64,000 nt of DNA from Toxonevra muliebris (lineage: Eukaryota; Arthropoda; Insecta; Diptera; Pallopteridae). Positions 10,941 through 23,603 of this stretch are shown piece by piece (position 1 is the stretch's first letter; every line of letters starts with the position of its first letter). The DNA is taken from positions 81,523,235-81,587,234 of the forward strand of contig OY829326.1 in NCBI GenBank assembly GCA_963691655.1, in the 5' to 3' direction. Made by a program: the position numbers and the translations under genes. A model generated the notes under the pieces. The model saw nothing but the letters and a program-made list of their open reading frames with translations. It was not told where the DNA came from and made no database searches.

Positions 10941-12178
10941 ATACAAACAGTCCATTTCACAACTATATCGCCACCCTTCTAATTGGATGTTTTATAGAAA
11001 AACGATTCTTTTTTTCAAATTCTCAAAAACACAACTTTCAATTTTATAAATTTTAAGCCTAGTCTCATCGTGGGGGTTAACGATTCCTATGTTGTAAAAT
11101 AAGATTTTAATCTTGAAATTGAAAAAACTTGGTACTTAATAGTAGATGAAGGTGGAGTTGATGTAATGTTAGAGCAATTGTTCTCATACGAGAACTATCA
11201 CATCATAAGACTTCTTTGGTCGTAATTTCGCAATTCATTATATTTTATATATTTTAAATATGGGACATTCTTCGTCAACAAGAGCAGGCTCTTAAACAAA
11301 AATTGGTTTGACCGATTTAAGCGTGGTAGTGGCCAATATGGCTTCCAAAAATTAAAAGTTAAAAAGTATTTGAATAATTCCGAAACTCGGTGTCTAACAG
11401 TTTTTGGCGCCGCTGATTACGAATCTGAAGTTATTTTTAAAAAATTCAAAATGGCGGATCCAAAATGGCTGGCAAATTTTTTAAAATCTATCGTTTTTGC
11501 TTAAAACCTCTCACTTTTAGGTTTTTAACTACTCAGAATTTCTTATCACGTCTAACATCTCCGGTATGGAGACCGAAACCCATAATTTTGGTATGCGCGG
11601 GACCAATATAATTTTTTTTTATTTTACCTTGTACATTTTTCATAGCTAAGAGAAAGTTGTTTATCATGGAAGGAAGGAAAAAAATTACTTAGCAACACTC
11701 CGCCAACCCCCCTTACCCACCCTTACCCACCCTTTTGAGTGTTATATGAAGCCTTTATTCGATATTTGACTATACCGGGCGTGAAACCTATAATTCGGTT
11801 TTGGTAAAATATATATATTTGGGGTCAGGGAAGGTCAAAATTACCTAGGTCCAATTTTTTTTAAGAAATTAACCTTGGAAAAACTATTTTGTTTTTTCCC
11901 CGCCTTTTAGAAAAAATTTCTCTATCAAAAAATAGTTGAAGTCATTGAAGGTCAAAATCACCTTAGTCTAACTTTTTCCCAGAAAATAATCTCCGACAGA
12001 CTAAAATCATTTTTTTTTTGTTGCTATAATGCCTTTATATAGGATTTACCAGAAACACAAGATAATTAATAGATAAATTCTTATTTGTGATATTGTGAAT
12101 TGTAGTATTTATAAATTTTTCCATAAAAATTCAAATAAAGGGGCCATGATATAATTATGAAATGGACTGTATTTGTAT
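10941..12178. mobile_element. unclassified element with inverted repeat ends
   Basis: Left arm 10941-10975 (ATACAAACAGTCCATTTCAC followed by AACTATATCGCC) matches the reverse complement of the right arm 12147-12178 (ATACAAATACAGTCCATTTC followed by ATAATTATATC). The interior of about 1.2 kb has no reading frame. It includes AAAATGGCGGATCCAAAATG near 11449 and two diverged direct copies of an AAGGTCAAAATYACCTWGGT unit near 11834 and 11948. I see no clear target duplication, so the class is open. Confidence 0.55.
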
Positions 12179-13786
12179 CCCAGTTTCGAATGCCGTAAGT
12201 TTAGCATTCTTTAACTTAATACTTAAAAATTTAATCAAAACAGTATTTTAAAAAATTTTGAAATCAGATCATTTTAATGTAAAAACTATAAATTAAGGTA
12301 TAATTCGAAATAAACAATTAAATCAATTGTCTATTCACTTATATCATTTATTTTTAAGATCTGTAAGCTAAGCCAGATTTGTATAATGCATTAGTTATGT
12401 ATTTATACATATATGTTTTTGTATTTTAAAATTGGCTTTTAAATTTTTTTAATTTTGTTCAGTGCCATAATTGAAAAGCTTTAATTACAATAACTAATAA
12501 TTTACAACCACATCACATTTAAATACCACAAATATCTTAGATTTTTCTATTTGCAAAAACGCTTCGAATACGAGTAGTGATGTATTTAGATTTTACTAAA
12601 ATTTTATTATTTTACTAACTTCACTGAAATAAAAAATGTTTATTCGATAAATTATCATGCGTAAGAAAAAGTTGGGTCTCTCGAAAATTAAATTTAAAAT
12701 TATTTAGGTTTGTGGTAGAATAAATTTATTTTTATTTCGAAATTTATTTTTAGCTCGGAAATTCTCGGCATTATTGGAGACCTGATTACAATCAAAATGA
12801 AAATCAATCAGAGTTTTAACCTTGAAAAAATGTTTCTTAATACACTCCGGTAATACACTCGTGTAATATAGCAAAACATTTTCCGAGAAGAGCGAAGTGT
12901 ACTGAACTCGGGCAGTTTATATAGTAGTCCGTCACCACTTCTTCAAATATGATTTTTCGTTATTTTTTATGATCTTTGATATATTTTAATCAAATATTTT
13001 GAGTCAAAATTAGATCCATTGTATTGAGTTTTGCTTGGTATCCAAATATGTTTTCTCCTTGACAAAAAAGTGCGAGTGGGTTCCTAAAATGACTAGATTA
13101 ACGGACACCCTAATGTTCTCATATGTAGAAAATATATTTCAATTTTTCAATAAGTAAAATTACTGTGGAATAGCCTAAAATAATACTGGGGAGTCTTAAG
13201 TTATCGTGCTTCGGAAATTAGAATCAGAGTGGCTAAGTATAGTAGGTATTCCTTCCCTTTCTATTGGAATAATTCTGCTATATATACTTGAGATAGAAAT
13301 GAAATCGAAAATAACCAAAGTATAGAAGAACCTAATCTTAGAATTGGGATTATGTATGGAAGATTCAATGAGTTTTTATTACAATATTAAACTGAAAAAT
13401 CATGTTGCCGTTTTTGTGTTAAGCTTCTGAATAAATATTCAAAATTAGCTTTCTCATTTCTACTGCACATACACATATGTAAGAAAACTTTATGTAACTA
13501 ATTAATTAACCTGAAGCCTGCACTAGTAACATGTACACATTGCCTGAGTGAGAGAATTTCTTAATGATCAATTCTGATGACGATGCTTGCTTCTACTAAT
13601 CGTCCCTATCATATTTTTAACAAAATCCCATTAAAAAAAACTTCAATGAAATCATTAATCGACTTCAATTCAGAATGCAAAACTTCATGCAATTCCAAAA
13701 TCAACAATTTCAAATTCAATCAATTCAATACCCGAAACCATCTCAATATTGTGTTACGTGTACCAAGTAACTGTACAAAAATGTAG

Positions 13787-14587
13787 GAAATAATTGAACG
13801 AGAATTTCATGCTGCTTTGTCGTCCGAAAAGGCAGCAGCTGGCATTTCTAGTACTGGAACCAGCATAGCAATCACGCCTGGCATCTCTACGCCACCATCA
13901 ATGCAAGCAACAACAACAGCGGCAACAACACTGACAGCGGCCTCAGCAACACGAATACGATGGGAAGAACAACATGGCGGCATTATAGGAGCCGCAGTAC
14001 AAAACTTGCGTGCTCGTTCAATTAAACGCAAGAACAACAGTGATGCCGCCCGTACAGCATCGCAATCACAAGCTCAAACACAAACACAAAGCATCTCAAG
14101 TGAGCCCATCTACACCGAACCGATTTTCGTGGAGACAATGACAGGAGGGCTGACCACCACAACGATGACCACCACCCCCACCACCAGCACCACGGTCGCT
14201 GTTGAAGTTGATCCAACAACAGCAATGGAAGATGGAACACCATCTACAAGCAGCGGTGGTCTTCAATTGCGTCGCTCACATTCGATGTCAACGAATACAC
14301 CACCACTTATTGTGGTACGTGGTGAAAATACACGTGTCGATGTGCACCAACACCCATTGGCGGTGGCAAACAGTGGCGACGTGGTGGCAAATGGCAATCA
14401 TCGAAAACTGTCCACTGACATTGAAATGACCGAACGTCAATTGCCTTTGAAACCTCCACGCAAGAAAACATCGCGTTCTACATCCCCATCGGCAGTTTAT
14501 GAGGCGATGCAGCAGCAGGAAGGAATGATGGGACTTACAGCTGCTACTGGTAATGGCATTGGTATTGGTGCTCCAAGTACAGAAATT
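13787..14587 (+). CDS. pHCl-1: pHCl-1 exon, low-complexity TM3-TM4 loop
   Basis: Large exon for the cytoplasmic loop. It is open from 13787, just after the TAG that would serve as acceptor (AAAATGTAG), to the donor GTAAGT at 14588. The first residues would be EIIEREFHAALSSEKAAAG, continuing from ASPL in phase 0. The acceptor is weak in pyrimidines, so the exact start is inferred; from 13817 on the frame is secure. The peptide (267 residues) is rich in Thr, Ser and Ala with an SQAQTQTQSIS run. Basic serine-rich patches (RARSIKRK, LKPPRKKTSRS) are possible kinase sites, inferred only. Codon use differs sharply from the AT-rich flanks. It ends GAPSTEI in phase 0, which joins the 30068 exon. Confidence 0.78.
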
Positions 14588-15450
14588 GTAAGTGTTTAAA
14601 GCTTCAAACAGGAGTGTTAATCTGTTCATTGTTAGCTGCTTAACTAACCAAATAACAAACAAAAAACAGGCTGTGAAGAGATTTCAATGGATTTTCAAAG
14701 CTGTTAAAATTGCCGATTTGATTCCAACTAGGAACTATATTTTATGAAAAGGTTTTTAATCCACATACTAAGGCTTCAACCCTTTTCCTGACGCAGCTAT
14801 ATTGTTCCAGCTTAATAATGTAGAAAGTGAATGTGAACTATAACTATTGAACAGTGCTACTACAATATCACCGCACCTTCACACTAAAATTAGCTCTGAA
14901 ATTAGTCAATTCGTTTAATTACAAACCATGTCAATGGTATCCATATTTCATTAGCTTCTCTGGCAATCATGCAACTACATCTTTTCTAAATTTCAGATTT
15001 TCTCCATTGCTCGGGGGTTCTTGCATTACACTCCGACGTACAGTGACGGTTTAGTAATCAATTTGTGATATGTGCGTTAGATGCGACATAAACAGTATGG
15101 AGGAATTTCAAATCAAGATTTTTTTAACGTTGCCGGTAGGAAAATCCTTCCTTTTGCTCTAATAGTGCGAAAACACGAGAGGGAATTTAAGCCAAATTTA
15201 GCATTTCTCTGAAATTCGTCTGAAATGCGGAATATCGCATTTAATAAAAAAAATCTTTAAAAGTAGCGTCACATCTAATGTACATACATATGTATAAATT
15301 TAACCACAGTTTATTGTAAGACTTTCACACATCGGAATCGCAACTTCACATTGAGGTCTATAAGAATAAAATTAATGTAGATATCTCCTATTAATTAAAA
15401 CCGTTAGACTTTATGACCGAAGTTTTAAAAACCTGAATTTTAGCTCCAAG

Positions 15451-15513
15451 AATAACCGTAGAACCGTAGAACTTAAGCTTTCAACGTAATAACCGTAGAA
15501 CTTAAGCTTTCAA
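15451..15513. repeat. short tandem duplication
   Basis: AATAACCGTAGAACTTAAGC-type unit at 15451-15484 (with an extra internal CCGTAGAA) and again at 15488-15513, ending both times in TTAAGCTTTCAA. It is a local duplication with one nested 8-base duplication. Confidence 0.8.
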
Positions 15514-16544
15514 ATGCGATGAAATGCATCTTCAAAATAAACCAATAAGTCTTCAAAATAGGAAAATTATTTTGTGAAAATCAAAAGTTTGTACATTTTA
15601 AGTAAACTTCAATGAAAATCCTTTTCTATTAAACAACTTACTGGCAAAGTTTTCGTCAAAAGTTACAGTTGAGATCTCTCGCTTTTGTTTCCGTTTTCTT
15701 TTTTCGCTCGAAGCAAATTCGTTACACTAACATTTTCATATTTTCTTTGTATTCCAAATGAATTAGAAATGTAAGATACAAATATGTAACAAATATAAGT
15801 ATAAGATACCTTCAAGTATTTAACTCGATGTCTGCAACAATAAAAACATTTACGCTTCAAAGAAGTTGAATGTTCCAGAGCAATGGACCAATTGGTTTTT
15901 GTTTGTTCTTTTATTTATTTTGTGATCTGCTAATAAAGAAAATAAAAGCAGCAGCTTGTAAAAAGATAACAATCTAAAACAACAGCGCGAGTTAATAAAT
16001 GGTAAGAAAGTAAACTAAGTAAAACAAAACATATAATGGAAACACACTCAGCAAAAACAGTTTAACTTTTTATTAACAGCACAAAAACGCCCAAGGGAGT
16101 GAGTGAAAAGAGGAGAACGTCGAGTTCAAGTGGCCACAATTGAACTGGAATTAAATACAGTTCAATTTTCTGTCATGAAAGTAAATTAAATCAGTGAACA
16201 TTTTTTAATGAAATTTTTCTTTTGTAAAATTTTGTTGAAAATATTTCGCAATAATGCAATACAATTTCAGTAGAGAAACTATATTTACTCTAGAAATATG
16301 CTGGTAGTTGGTTCATCGTTATCAGAAAGAAGTGCAAACTAATGTACATAAATGATGTGTTCTCTTAAAGTTATACCGATTTAAATGGAACTCATATATG
16401 TATGTTATAAGATATGTGGATATATTGTTCAAAATTATTCCTTTATATCCTATATTTTTCAAAACTTCCAGATTTTTTCTAATTCAATTTTCAAAAATGT
16501 GATGTTGAAAAAGTTTGAATAACTAGGATGTTCTGGATTCCGTA

Positions 16545-16924
16545 TTTTTACCACGTTTATATCAACTCGCTTTCAATGGTTTCTGTCTGTCTGTTCGGTT
16601 GGAAATTTGCAATCGATTTTAAACTAACTTCGCGGTGAGCTAGAAATATGAAACTTTAAACATAGTTCAGAACTGCATGTCAATGCAATCTAAAATATAT
16701 AAATATAATATAATATAAAATATTAGCGGAAATTTATTTACAGCATACTTTCAGGCTGGTGTATAAATATTATTATTATACAATAATTATAGTACAGCAT
16801 ACTTTCATACCTAAATAAAGACTACGGTATTAAAAATTTTCAGGACAATCTGTATGGGCTATGAATCTGTATGAGGCTGGAAGTCTCTATGCTTTTTAGT
16901 CCGTTTTAAAAACGTGGTATATTA
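16545..16924. mobile_element. MITE-like element containing GTCTGTCTGTTCGGTTGG
   Basis: The left end contains TTTTTACCACGTTTATA and the right end TTAAAAACGTGGTATATT; they share an inverted ACCACGTTT core. Near the left is TTTCTGTCTGTCTGTTCGG, a motif common in dispersed insect repeats. The interior has no frame. The ends are approximate and no target duplication is certain. Confidence 0.5.
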
Positions 16925-17426
16925 AATTTTTTTTTTTTAATTAAAACTACTTTTAATTCTGTAAACAAAAAAAATTTATGGACAAATACTCTCAATACTA
17001 TAAATAGTTGGTTAAACTACAGATTTTGATATCGTCATAAGCGTCTATATCTCGTCTTTCAAACGGCATTTAAAACTTACAGATCGAGTAAAAATAAATG
17101 GAGTTATGGCGTAGTATATACTTGGACCTCCTAAAACTGAACTTTTTGGCTCTAAATTTTGAGTATGCAGTTTTTAAGATCTGACTAGACCTGCAACTTG
17201 CACTATGTTTCGGGTAACAAAGTAACTCAAGGCTCAACTATGCATAAGTAACGGTGCACAGACACTGTCACGTTTCGATTCTCTGATATAGGCAGTGCGT
17301 GTAAGTAACGCAACGTTTTTATTGTCAGTAACAATAGAAAATATTTGTTCAGCATCGCTTTTGGAATAGCGAAATTACAATTAAATAAAAAGTTTAGTTA
17401 ATTTTGGAAAAAGCTGTGGTAGCAGC

Positions 17427-18268
17427 CAGGGCCGTTGCCAGGATTTTTTTCGGGGGGGGCGAAGCCTTTTCAGTCGACGAAAATATTCATATAAAATTTG
17501 TATGAAACTGATGTTTAAAAACAATAAATTAAATACGATGATGCATTTGATGGACCTAGTCTGACTAGAGAGAAAAGTGGATAAATGTCTTAAAGCTTTA
17601 GGAAAAATTTTTGTTTCCGAATTTTCTAAATCTTAACCTAAAAAAATAACCGAAAATAACAAAAAAAAATTCACAGAATAATCAGTTTAGATTTGTTCAA
17701 ATAAATATTATTCAATGTGGATTCCAATACATTTTTTATAGTGAAAGACATAATTTCGATAACTCGTGGACTTGCAGACAAATTTTTTTTCAAATTATTA
17801 TCAGTGGGAATTTGGGCCATTATCAATGATGAGGAGCCCGGATGAGGTTGGCATATATTCCCTAAATTCGTGCAGTCACAGCATCTTCCGAGTCGGGTGG
17901 TCTGAGCAATAATGGGTTAATGGATTAATTATATTTTAAGATTATGAGCTTTGAAGCTGATTCAATAACACTGCCCTGCATGGGTTTTTCATGCTGAACA
18001 CGAATCTGAGGTCAAAAACTTCCCATTACGTCACTTTTTAGAAAAATGGGGTTGAAACCCCTAAGGATTTATTTTTAAATTTTTTCTTTTATTTGACTTT
18101 TTAGAAAGAAACCGATTAAAAAATATTTAAAGATCGTTCAATAGATTTTATTTTGACTTTTTTCCATCCACTGGCAATCAATATCAAAAACTGGGAAAAA
18201 GTTTTCACATTTCGGGGGGGAGGGAGGGGGTCAGAACCTCCAACACCTCCCCCCTAAATACGGCCTTG
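17427..18268. mobile_element. hAT-type MITE with perfect 8-bp target duplication
   Basis: GTAGCAGC occurs immediately before CAGGGCCG (17419-17426) and immediately after CGGCCTTG (18269-18276). The termini CAGGGCCG and CAAGGCCG are inverted copies with one mismatch. An 8-bp duplication and C-A-rich ends fit the hAT superfamily. The interior (842 bp) has G-runs beside each end and no transposase frame. Part of the interior (17941-18075) is related in reverse to 37250-37404. Confidence 0.85.
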
Positions 18269-18370
18269 GTAGCAGCTAAAACTTTCCAGAAGCCAGAAAG
18301 TAATTTACCAGACCCGTTACTTCGTTAGACGTTACTTGTTAATTTTTTACGTTTTTGACTTAAAACATGG

Positions 18371-18683
18371 GTAAGGTTAGGTTAGGTTGGAATGGCTGTC
18401 GAGAGACACACTTAGGCCTGAATGGCCCATTGTGATACCACATAGTTGGACCTACAATTTAACGCCGATTCCGAACGGCGGTGTAGCAATTTTTTATTGA
18501 CTTGGTGATTTTGCCATTACCAAACAAGGTGTGTACTTGTACACTACACTATAATTCTCATACACTCCATATTGATAGTGAATACAAGAAAGTTATGAAA
18601 ATTAACCACCAGACGAAGACGGGAATCGAACCCGAACCTCCGAGTTGAAAGTCTAGTGCACTACCCACTAGACTATCGAGGTC
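18371..18683 (-). mobile_element. tRNA-derived SINE with LINE-like tail
   Basis: On the minus strand the element starts at 18683 with GACCTCGATAGTCTAGTGGG, which contains an RNA polymerase III box A (TAGTCTAGTGGG). About 40 bases later comes box B, GGTTCGGGTTCGATTCCCG. After a body of about 200 bases it ends in GTGGTATCACAATGG...GGCCTAAGTGTG...CAACCTAACCTAACC. The perfect 10-bp repeat TAAAACATGG flanks it (18361-18370 and 18684-18693), the mark of target-primed insertion. The 3' part matches the terminal sequence of LINE pieces in the window (33725-33780, 42183-42237), as expected if the SINE borrows that LINE's reverse transcriptase. Confidence 0.88.
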
Positions 18684-19224
18684 TAAAACATGGCAAGCTT
18701 AGCATAAAAATCCGTCAAAACAAATAATTACATTTCCATAACCACTAAAATTGAAGTCGCCCAGAATGAAATCACTCATTTCTGATTTAACTATTCAAGA
18801 TTTAACCATAAACTGAGTTGAATACGCTCTGAAAAAACTGGTCCTCAAAGAGCTCAGATTTTAAAATCTTTGTAGATCATGTATATTGAAGCCAATCAAG
18901 CCACATAAAAAAATAAAGGCTGTAACTGCCCATCTAAAAATTAACCTTTTTTTGTTTTATGATGATTCCCAAAATATTTCTGTAGACAAATAAAAACTTA
19001 CAAATATTAGAGTAACTCCAAAAGTACGTTTTTGTATCAAAAGATTTTGTATTATTTTTTACTTCAAAAAAATCATTCGAAAAAATCAATTACTTGAGTT
19101 TGTTAGCAGATTTTAAAATTTTCATGCAGGCCCCAAGCATTTTTGAGTATCTATTATTTGTGAGCTTTTGTTTGGCCAAAAGTATTCTACAAAAAAATGT
19201 TCCCATGTTCGTGAAGCACCTTAA

Positions 19225-19499
19225 CCCTAAAAGGCACTTAGTTTTTATACACTAAGGTCCATCTTCGTCGAATCGACGACGCTATTTTTAGCTCGATGCC
19301 AATTGCTCCCTATATAAAAAAAATTCTAGTTTTATTATTGTGTTTTATTAAACACTTCATTACTGATTCAAAATTATTAATTGTTTCAGTTTTTCAGTGC
19401 TTTTTATTACTTGAAAACAAAATTAATTGTTTTTTTTTATTCTAAAAACTTAACAAGAAAATTCGTGTCGGCGAATTGACGAAGGAGTGCCGTCTAGGG
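19225..19499. mobile_element. short piggyBac-type MITE, TTAA flanked
   Basis: TTAA lies at 19221-19224 and 19500-19503. Ends CCCTAAAAGGCACT and (reverse complement of the right end) CCCTAGACGGCACT agree at 12 of 14. A second inverted pair, CTTCGTCGAATCG and CTTCGTCAATTCG, lies inside. It is 275 bp with no reading frame. Confidence 0.8.
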
Positions 19500-19599
19500 T
19501 TAATGTATATGCGTCCAAGTTAGTTATCTTTTGCGGCATTTACCTTAAATAAATATAAATAAACAGAGCCGCTTTAGTACTTCAGCATCTTTTTTTTTG

Positions 19600-22100
19600 G
19601 CGGGCGGTAACTCAGTAACTAACCAAAACAAACGACCACAATCAAATAAGATGCCACCAAAAACTTATACGCTTATTCGAAAACTATTTCAAGAAAGCAA
19701 CACGATAGCAATAACAAAACTGCGCGCAACAATGCGACAACATCCCACACAAAAAACAAAAAAAAACACGTCACTTGAAAAAGTTTCAAGCCATAAGCAT
19801 GAAAATTAAACAAGGCGGCAACGAGAACAGCAGCAGCATCATTTATGTATATATGTTTATTGCTTTGGTTTAAGGGCGTGAGTTATTGTTGTTTTTATTT
19901 TCTCAACATTATTACGCGAAAGCGCGCACAAAATTTTAAACATAAATAATTAATAATAAGCGTCAAAGTGAAAAATGCTCCACTCCAAATGAGCCGCCGA
20001 GCTTCTGTAAAAAAAAACGCTGAAACGACACGCCACTCAGCAGGAAACCAGCGCGTCGCCATTGAAAAAGCGGAAATACTTTAAGTACCGAGTAGTTGAA
20101 AAGCATACGAAATTATTATCATCAACGTTGTTAGAAAATTTTCATAATTTTCTGAGGATATTATGTGTTTATGAAGTGTTCTATAAGAAGATTAAGAAAT
20201 TTTCTTTTTCTGACAACTTAAGGAAGAAGAAAACATTTCTGAAGAAAGGTTAATTTACTAATGGAAGTGAGTTTAGGAATATGTACAAAAGCAAATACTT
20301 AGGTAATTTTATTTAATTTAGTAAAGGAAGAGCAAATAAATAAAATATTTACAATTTACCTCTATTCATATGTATGGTGCAGCCAACAGCTAATTATGAA
20401 ACGCAGATCGCTATTTTGTGAAATTCTTTTGAGTTTCCTGTAGAAAGTTGCGTGACAAAAAAGCTGGCTTCAGGATTCCATTGTGGCTTTTTGGCTTTTG
20501 TAAGAAAAATGCAAAAAATTAGTGTTTTGGCTCCTCTTTTGAAATAAAAATTATTATATATTACATTGTTATATGTATATTACATATAGAGATAAAGAAT
20601 TTGATTCTAAAAATTTTCAGATAAACTTTTCAAAATGGTGAATCAATTGAATAGAATATTTATAGTTTTTTAGCCGAATTTTGTAATCTTTTCTTTAATA
20701 TCCTAGCAACGACACAAGAAAAAATATATATCATCTGTAATTACGCTTCTGTTAGATCGATTGTGGAAGAATACTGGCTTGAAAACTAATTGCTAAGTCG
20801 ACGACAATTAAGATTAGATTTTTTAAAATTATTAACCCTGATTTTTCGGCTAGATCACGTTTGATCTTGACTTGGATGAAAACTGAGAAAGCTGCAATCG
20901 TGCTCAGTATGGTCAAAAACATAAGTAAAACATAAATTCATTTGTGAAGAAAATCGCTGCACTCAGTATTCATTAGGGTGTCCCTTAACTGGCAAAAACT
21001 GAAAAATCTCTAGATAGAATTCGGGCATTGTTTTTATTATTTTGCTAGTGAGTAAGTTTGTAAGTGTGTTTTTTTTTAATGTGATAACTTCTTTACTCGT
21101 GGCAAATTTACAGTGGAGTGAATTGATAGAAATTAAGATCAAATGTCACGTCGATGTCGTGCAGCGCTGCTAACTTGCAGGGAATTCCCCGAATTGCGGA
21201 GAATTTTACTGGGTGTGGGGAATCGGGAATGTGCTGTTTTTTGAGGGGAATTTGAAGTCGTGCAGCTTTTAGTCATAAAAATCTGTAGAATATTTTTTGT
21301 CAAATTTTATGTAATGTTAAACGTTTAACTTACGCAATATTTCATATTTGGGTCTTAAAATCTTCGTCTTTTCTTAAGTGGGTCCTGCGATTTAGTGGTT
21401 TAGGGTAATCGATTTTTAATAAAGAGTGCTATTTGAAAGTATTATATTCCAAAAGTATTGTGTGAAAATTTCAGAGAGAGACGCGAAGTGCTTTCGTAGA
21501 TATAGTCGATTATAGCGCCGAGTGTCAGTCAGGCCAAATTCGTTTTTCTCAAAACAAGGTTTTTACCAATTTTTATTTGAGTCAAAAGAGAGCCCATGTC
21601 TTCTCTTTTAAAAACTTTGATATCCAAAAGTAGGCTGAACGTCTAGTAACTCGAAACACCCCATCTCGTTCAAATTTGGTGTGGCAACTACTACGCCATT
21701 AACACCAAAAATGGTTGGAAGGTATTTTCTCGACGATCTGCTTGACTGACAACTCTTGAGGGCAACTCCCCTTTCAGCAACATCAGCAAAAACATTAAAG
21801 CCTTAAAAATAATTACGAACCTTAAAAAATCACACATGTTTCTTAATAGCCAATCACTCTGACTCCTAGGTTTTGGGATCAGTCGCAAAAGATTAATGCG
21901 CTTTGGGTTGGACGATCCTGACTCAACACTAGTTTCATTTGCCTAGAATCGCTTTACACATTTTTGTTGTAACGGAATGTCAACAATTTTTCCAGCAACG
22001 CCTGCCCCAATAATTCGACAGTAAGATACTACAGATGTCCTCTAAATATATATATTTTTAACGGTGATATCTGCCACGAATTTTGAATTTTTTGGTAACT
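19600..22100. other. intronic stretch without a recognised gene
   Basis: A + strand frame at 19597-19809 is basic and Thr/Asn-rich but shows no domain and no splice support. An end-like motif TTAGGGTGTCCCTTAA occurs near 20974. Its relatives lie inverted at about 13100 and 24655, so scattered ends of one MITE family are likely. Nothing else is supported. Confidence 0.4.
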
Positions 22101-22139
22101 ATCCAAATCCTTTATAAACTGGCGACTGTTTTTCGGTTC

Positions 22140-22622
22140 ACTAATAGCTTAACCAGTTGTAAATTAATACTTCACGTGAAGTACCACAGACATGGATACT
22201 GCCACCAAACCGCTTTACTCCAAAGTCGTGAGTTTTAATCATGCTCATCACGTCGACGGAAGCGATGTCAAATAAATCTTCGAAGAGTTTCTTAAAAGCA
22301 TTTTCTCTGAAAATCTCAACGATTTTTTCTGAAATAATCTCCACTCTTTATATAGCTTTTTTATTTGTGTCACGATATACTTTCTGTCTCTAGTGGGAAT
22401 AGGTGCCATTTCCCAAAAACGCAGTAACTCTAAAAAAGTCTTGGAGTAAGCTGTAACTTGCGACGTTTTACTAGGACAAATCCTTAAGTTATGAATCAAA
22501 TACCGCAGTACTTGTATATTTGAAGGCAACCTAGCTCTTATTATAGACCGATGTATTAGATTAGCGATGTGCACTTCGACACATATGGGCAATAAACACA
22601 TATGAGCTAATGCTATACTCAT
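22140..22622 (-). pseudogene. degenerate transposon-associated helical protein fragment
   Basis: Two overlapping minus-strand frames read as one interrupted protein. The first (from 22622) contains LPSNIQVLRYLIHNLRICPS, FWEMAPIPTR and IKKLYKEWRLFQKKS. After a frameshift near 22330 the second gives KLFEDLFDIASVDVMSMIK. The order (LP..VLR, IWEKA-like, KLY.E...L.K, LFDIA..D...MI) recalls a multicopy family of uncharacterised arthropod proteins often tied to transposons; this is from memory and not checked. Function unknown. At least one frameshift makes this copy broken. A possible continuation to 21690 is too degenerate to assign. Confidence 0.5.
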
Positions 22623-23603
22623 AAGGGCTAGACGAGGGGTAACGCTGTGTTAAGGGGAAGAGTAACTAGTATGAGAGAACAAATGTGATTTCTTTTGTGT
22701 ATGTATATGTATATGAATTTATTGATTTCGTCCCTGTAGAGAGTATGAACGTGAATGCATAAAAAAACTTCGTACTTAGCTATACTTTACTCATGCTTTT
22801 TGGATTGATTTCATAAACCTAGTAATTGCGTTACCAGGAAAAGAAATAATTTTTCAATTACCTTTGTATTGTGGAACTTTTTAATTATATTATTGAATAC
22901 ATATGTAATTTTCCTACTTGGTTGTTACTTTGAGAGATCGAAAAAAGAGAAGCAGCAAACGCACTGCTGCGTGCTGATCAGGGATGCCAACTCTATATTT
23001 TAGATCAAATTAATAATTAGCACAAAAAGTAAATAATATTTTTGTTTACGATTACAACTTTTATGCATGTATGTAATGTATGCAAATACTTTTAACAAAA
23101 ATTAAAGAATAATAAAAATAAAAAATTAATAAAAGGTCTTACACAAAAAATAAGTATATATTTTTCATATCTACAAATTGACAAAAAATTAAAATTTTCA
23201 GTCGCCCACTAAAACGATCTCACTCCCCAATTCCCTACAACTAACTAAAATTGAAGTCGATTCCCAACAATTCGAGGAATTCCTTATAAGTTGGCATTCC
23301 TACTGCCAATTCTCACATTTCTTCGGCGTTCTGGCAGTAGCCAGGGCGCTCTAAGTTATATTCACTCACTCTCCACATTAGTGTGGCCAAGTTAACAATT
23401 TATGGTTATTCGAGCTATTTTTGTTTTTTTAATTGTTTTTTTTTTCTATCTCACAAGATATGTTTTATAAATTGAAAGCTGATTTACTTTTGGTAATGGT
23501 AATATAAATGTGTAAATCGGACATATTTTGGTCGCTAAATTTAAAAGAAGAATGAGGGTTATTTTAATATAACCTGGTCACTCTGCTTCAAAATTGGTTA
23601 GGT

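Larger units (their letters stand above)
8471..13786 (+). other. channel intron before the loop exon
   Basis: About 5.3 kb. It contains a dispersed repeat near 9670-9867 and an inverted-repeat-bounded element at 10941-12178, described separately. The remainder, including 8471-9660 and 12180-13786, is AT-rich with no coding signal. A short frame at 13577-13786 just before the next exon is not supported as coding. Confidence 0.65.

Noticed and set aside
19597..19809. Basic + strand frame resembling an RNA-binding peptide
   Set aside because: No family resemblance, no splice context, non-ATG-like placement in AT-rich intron.
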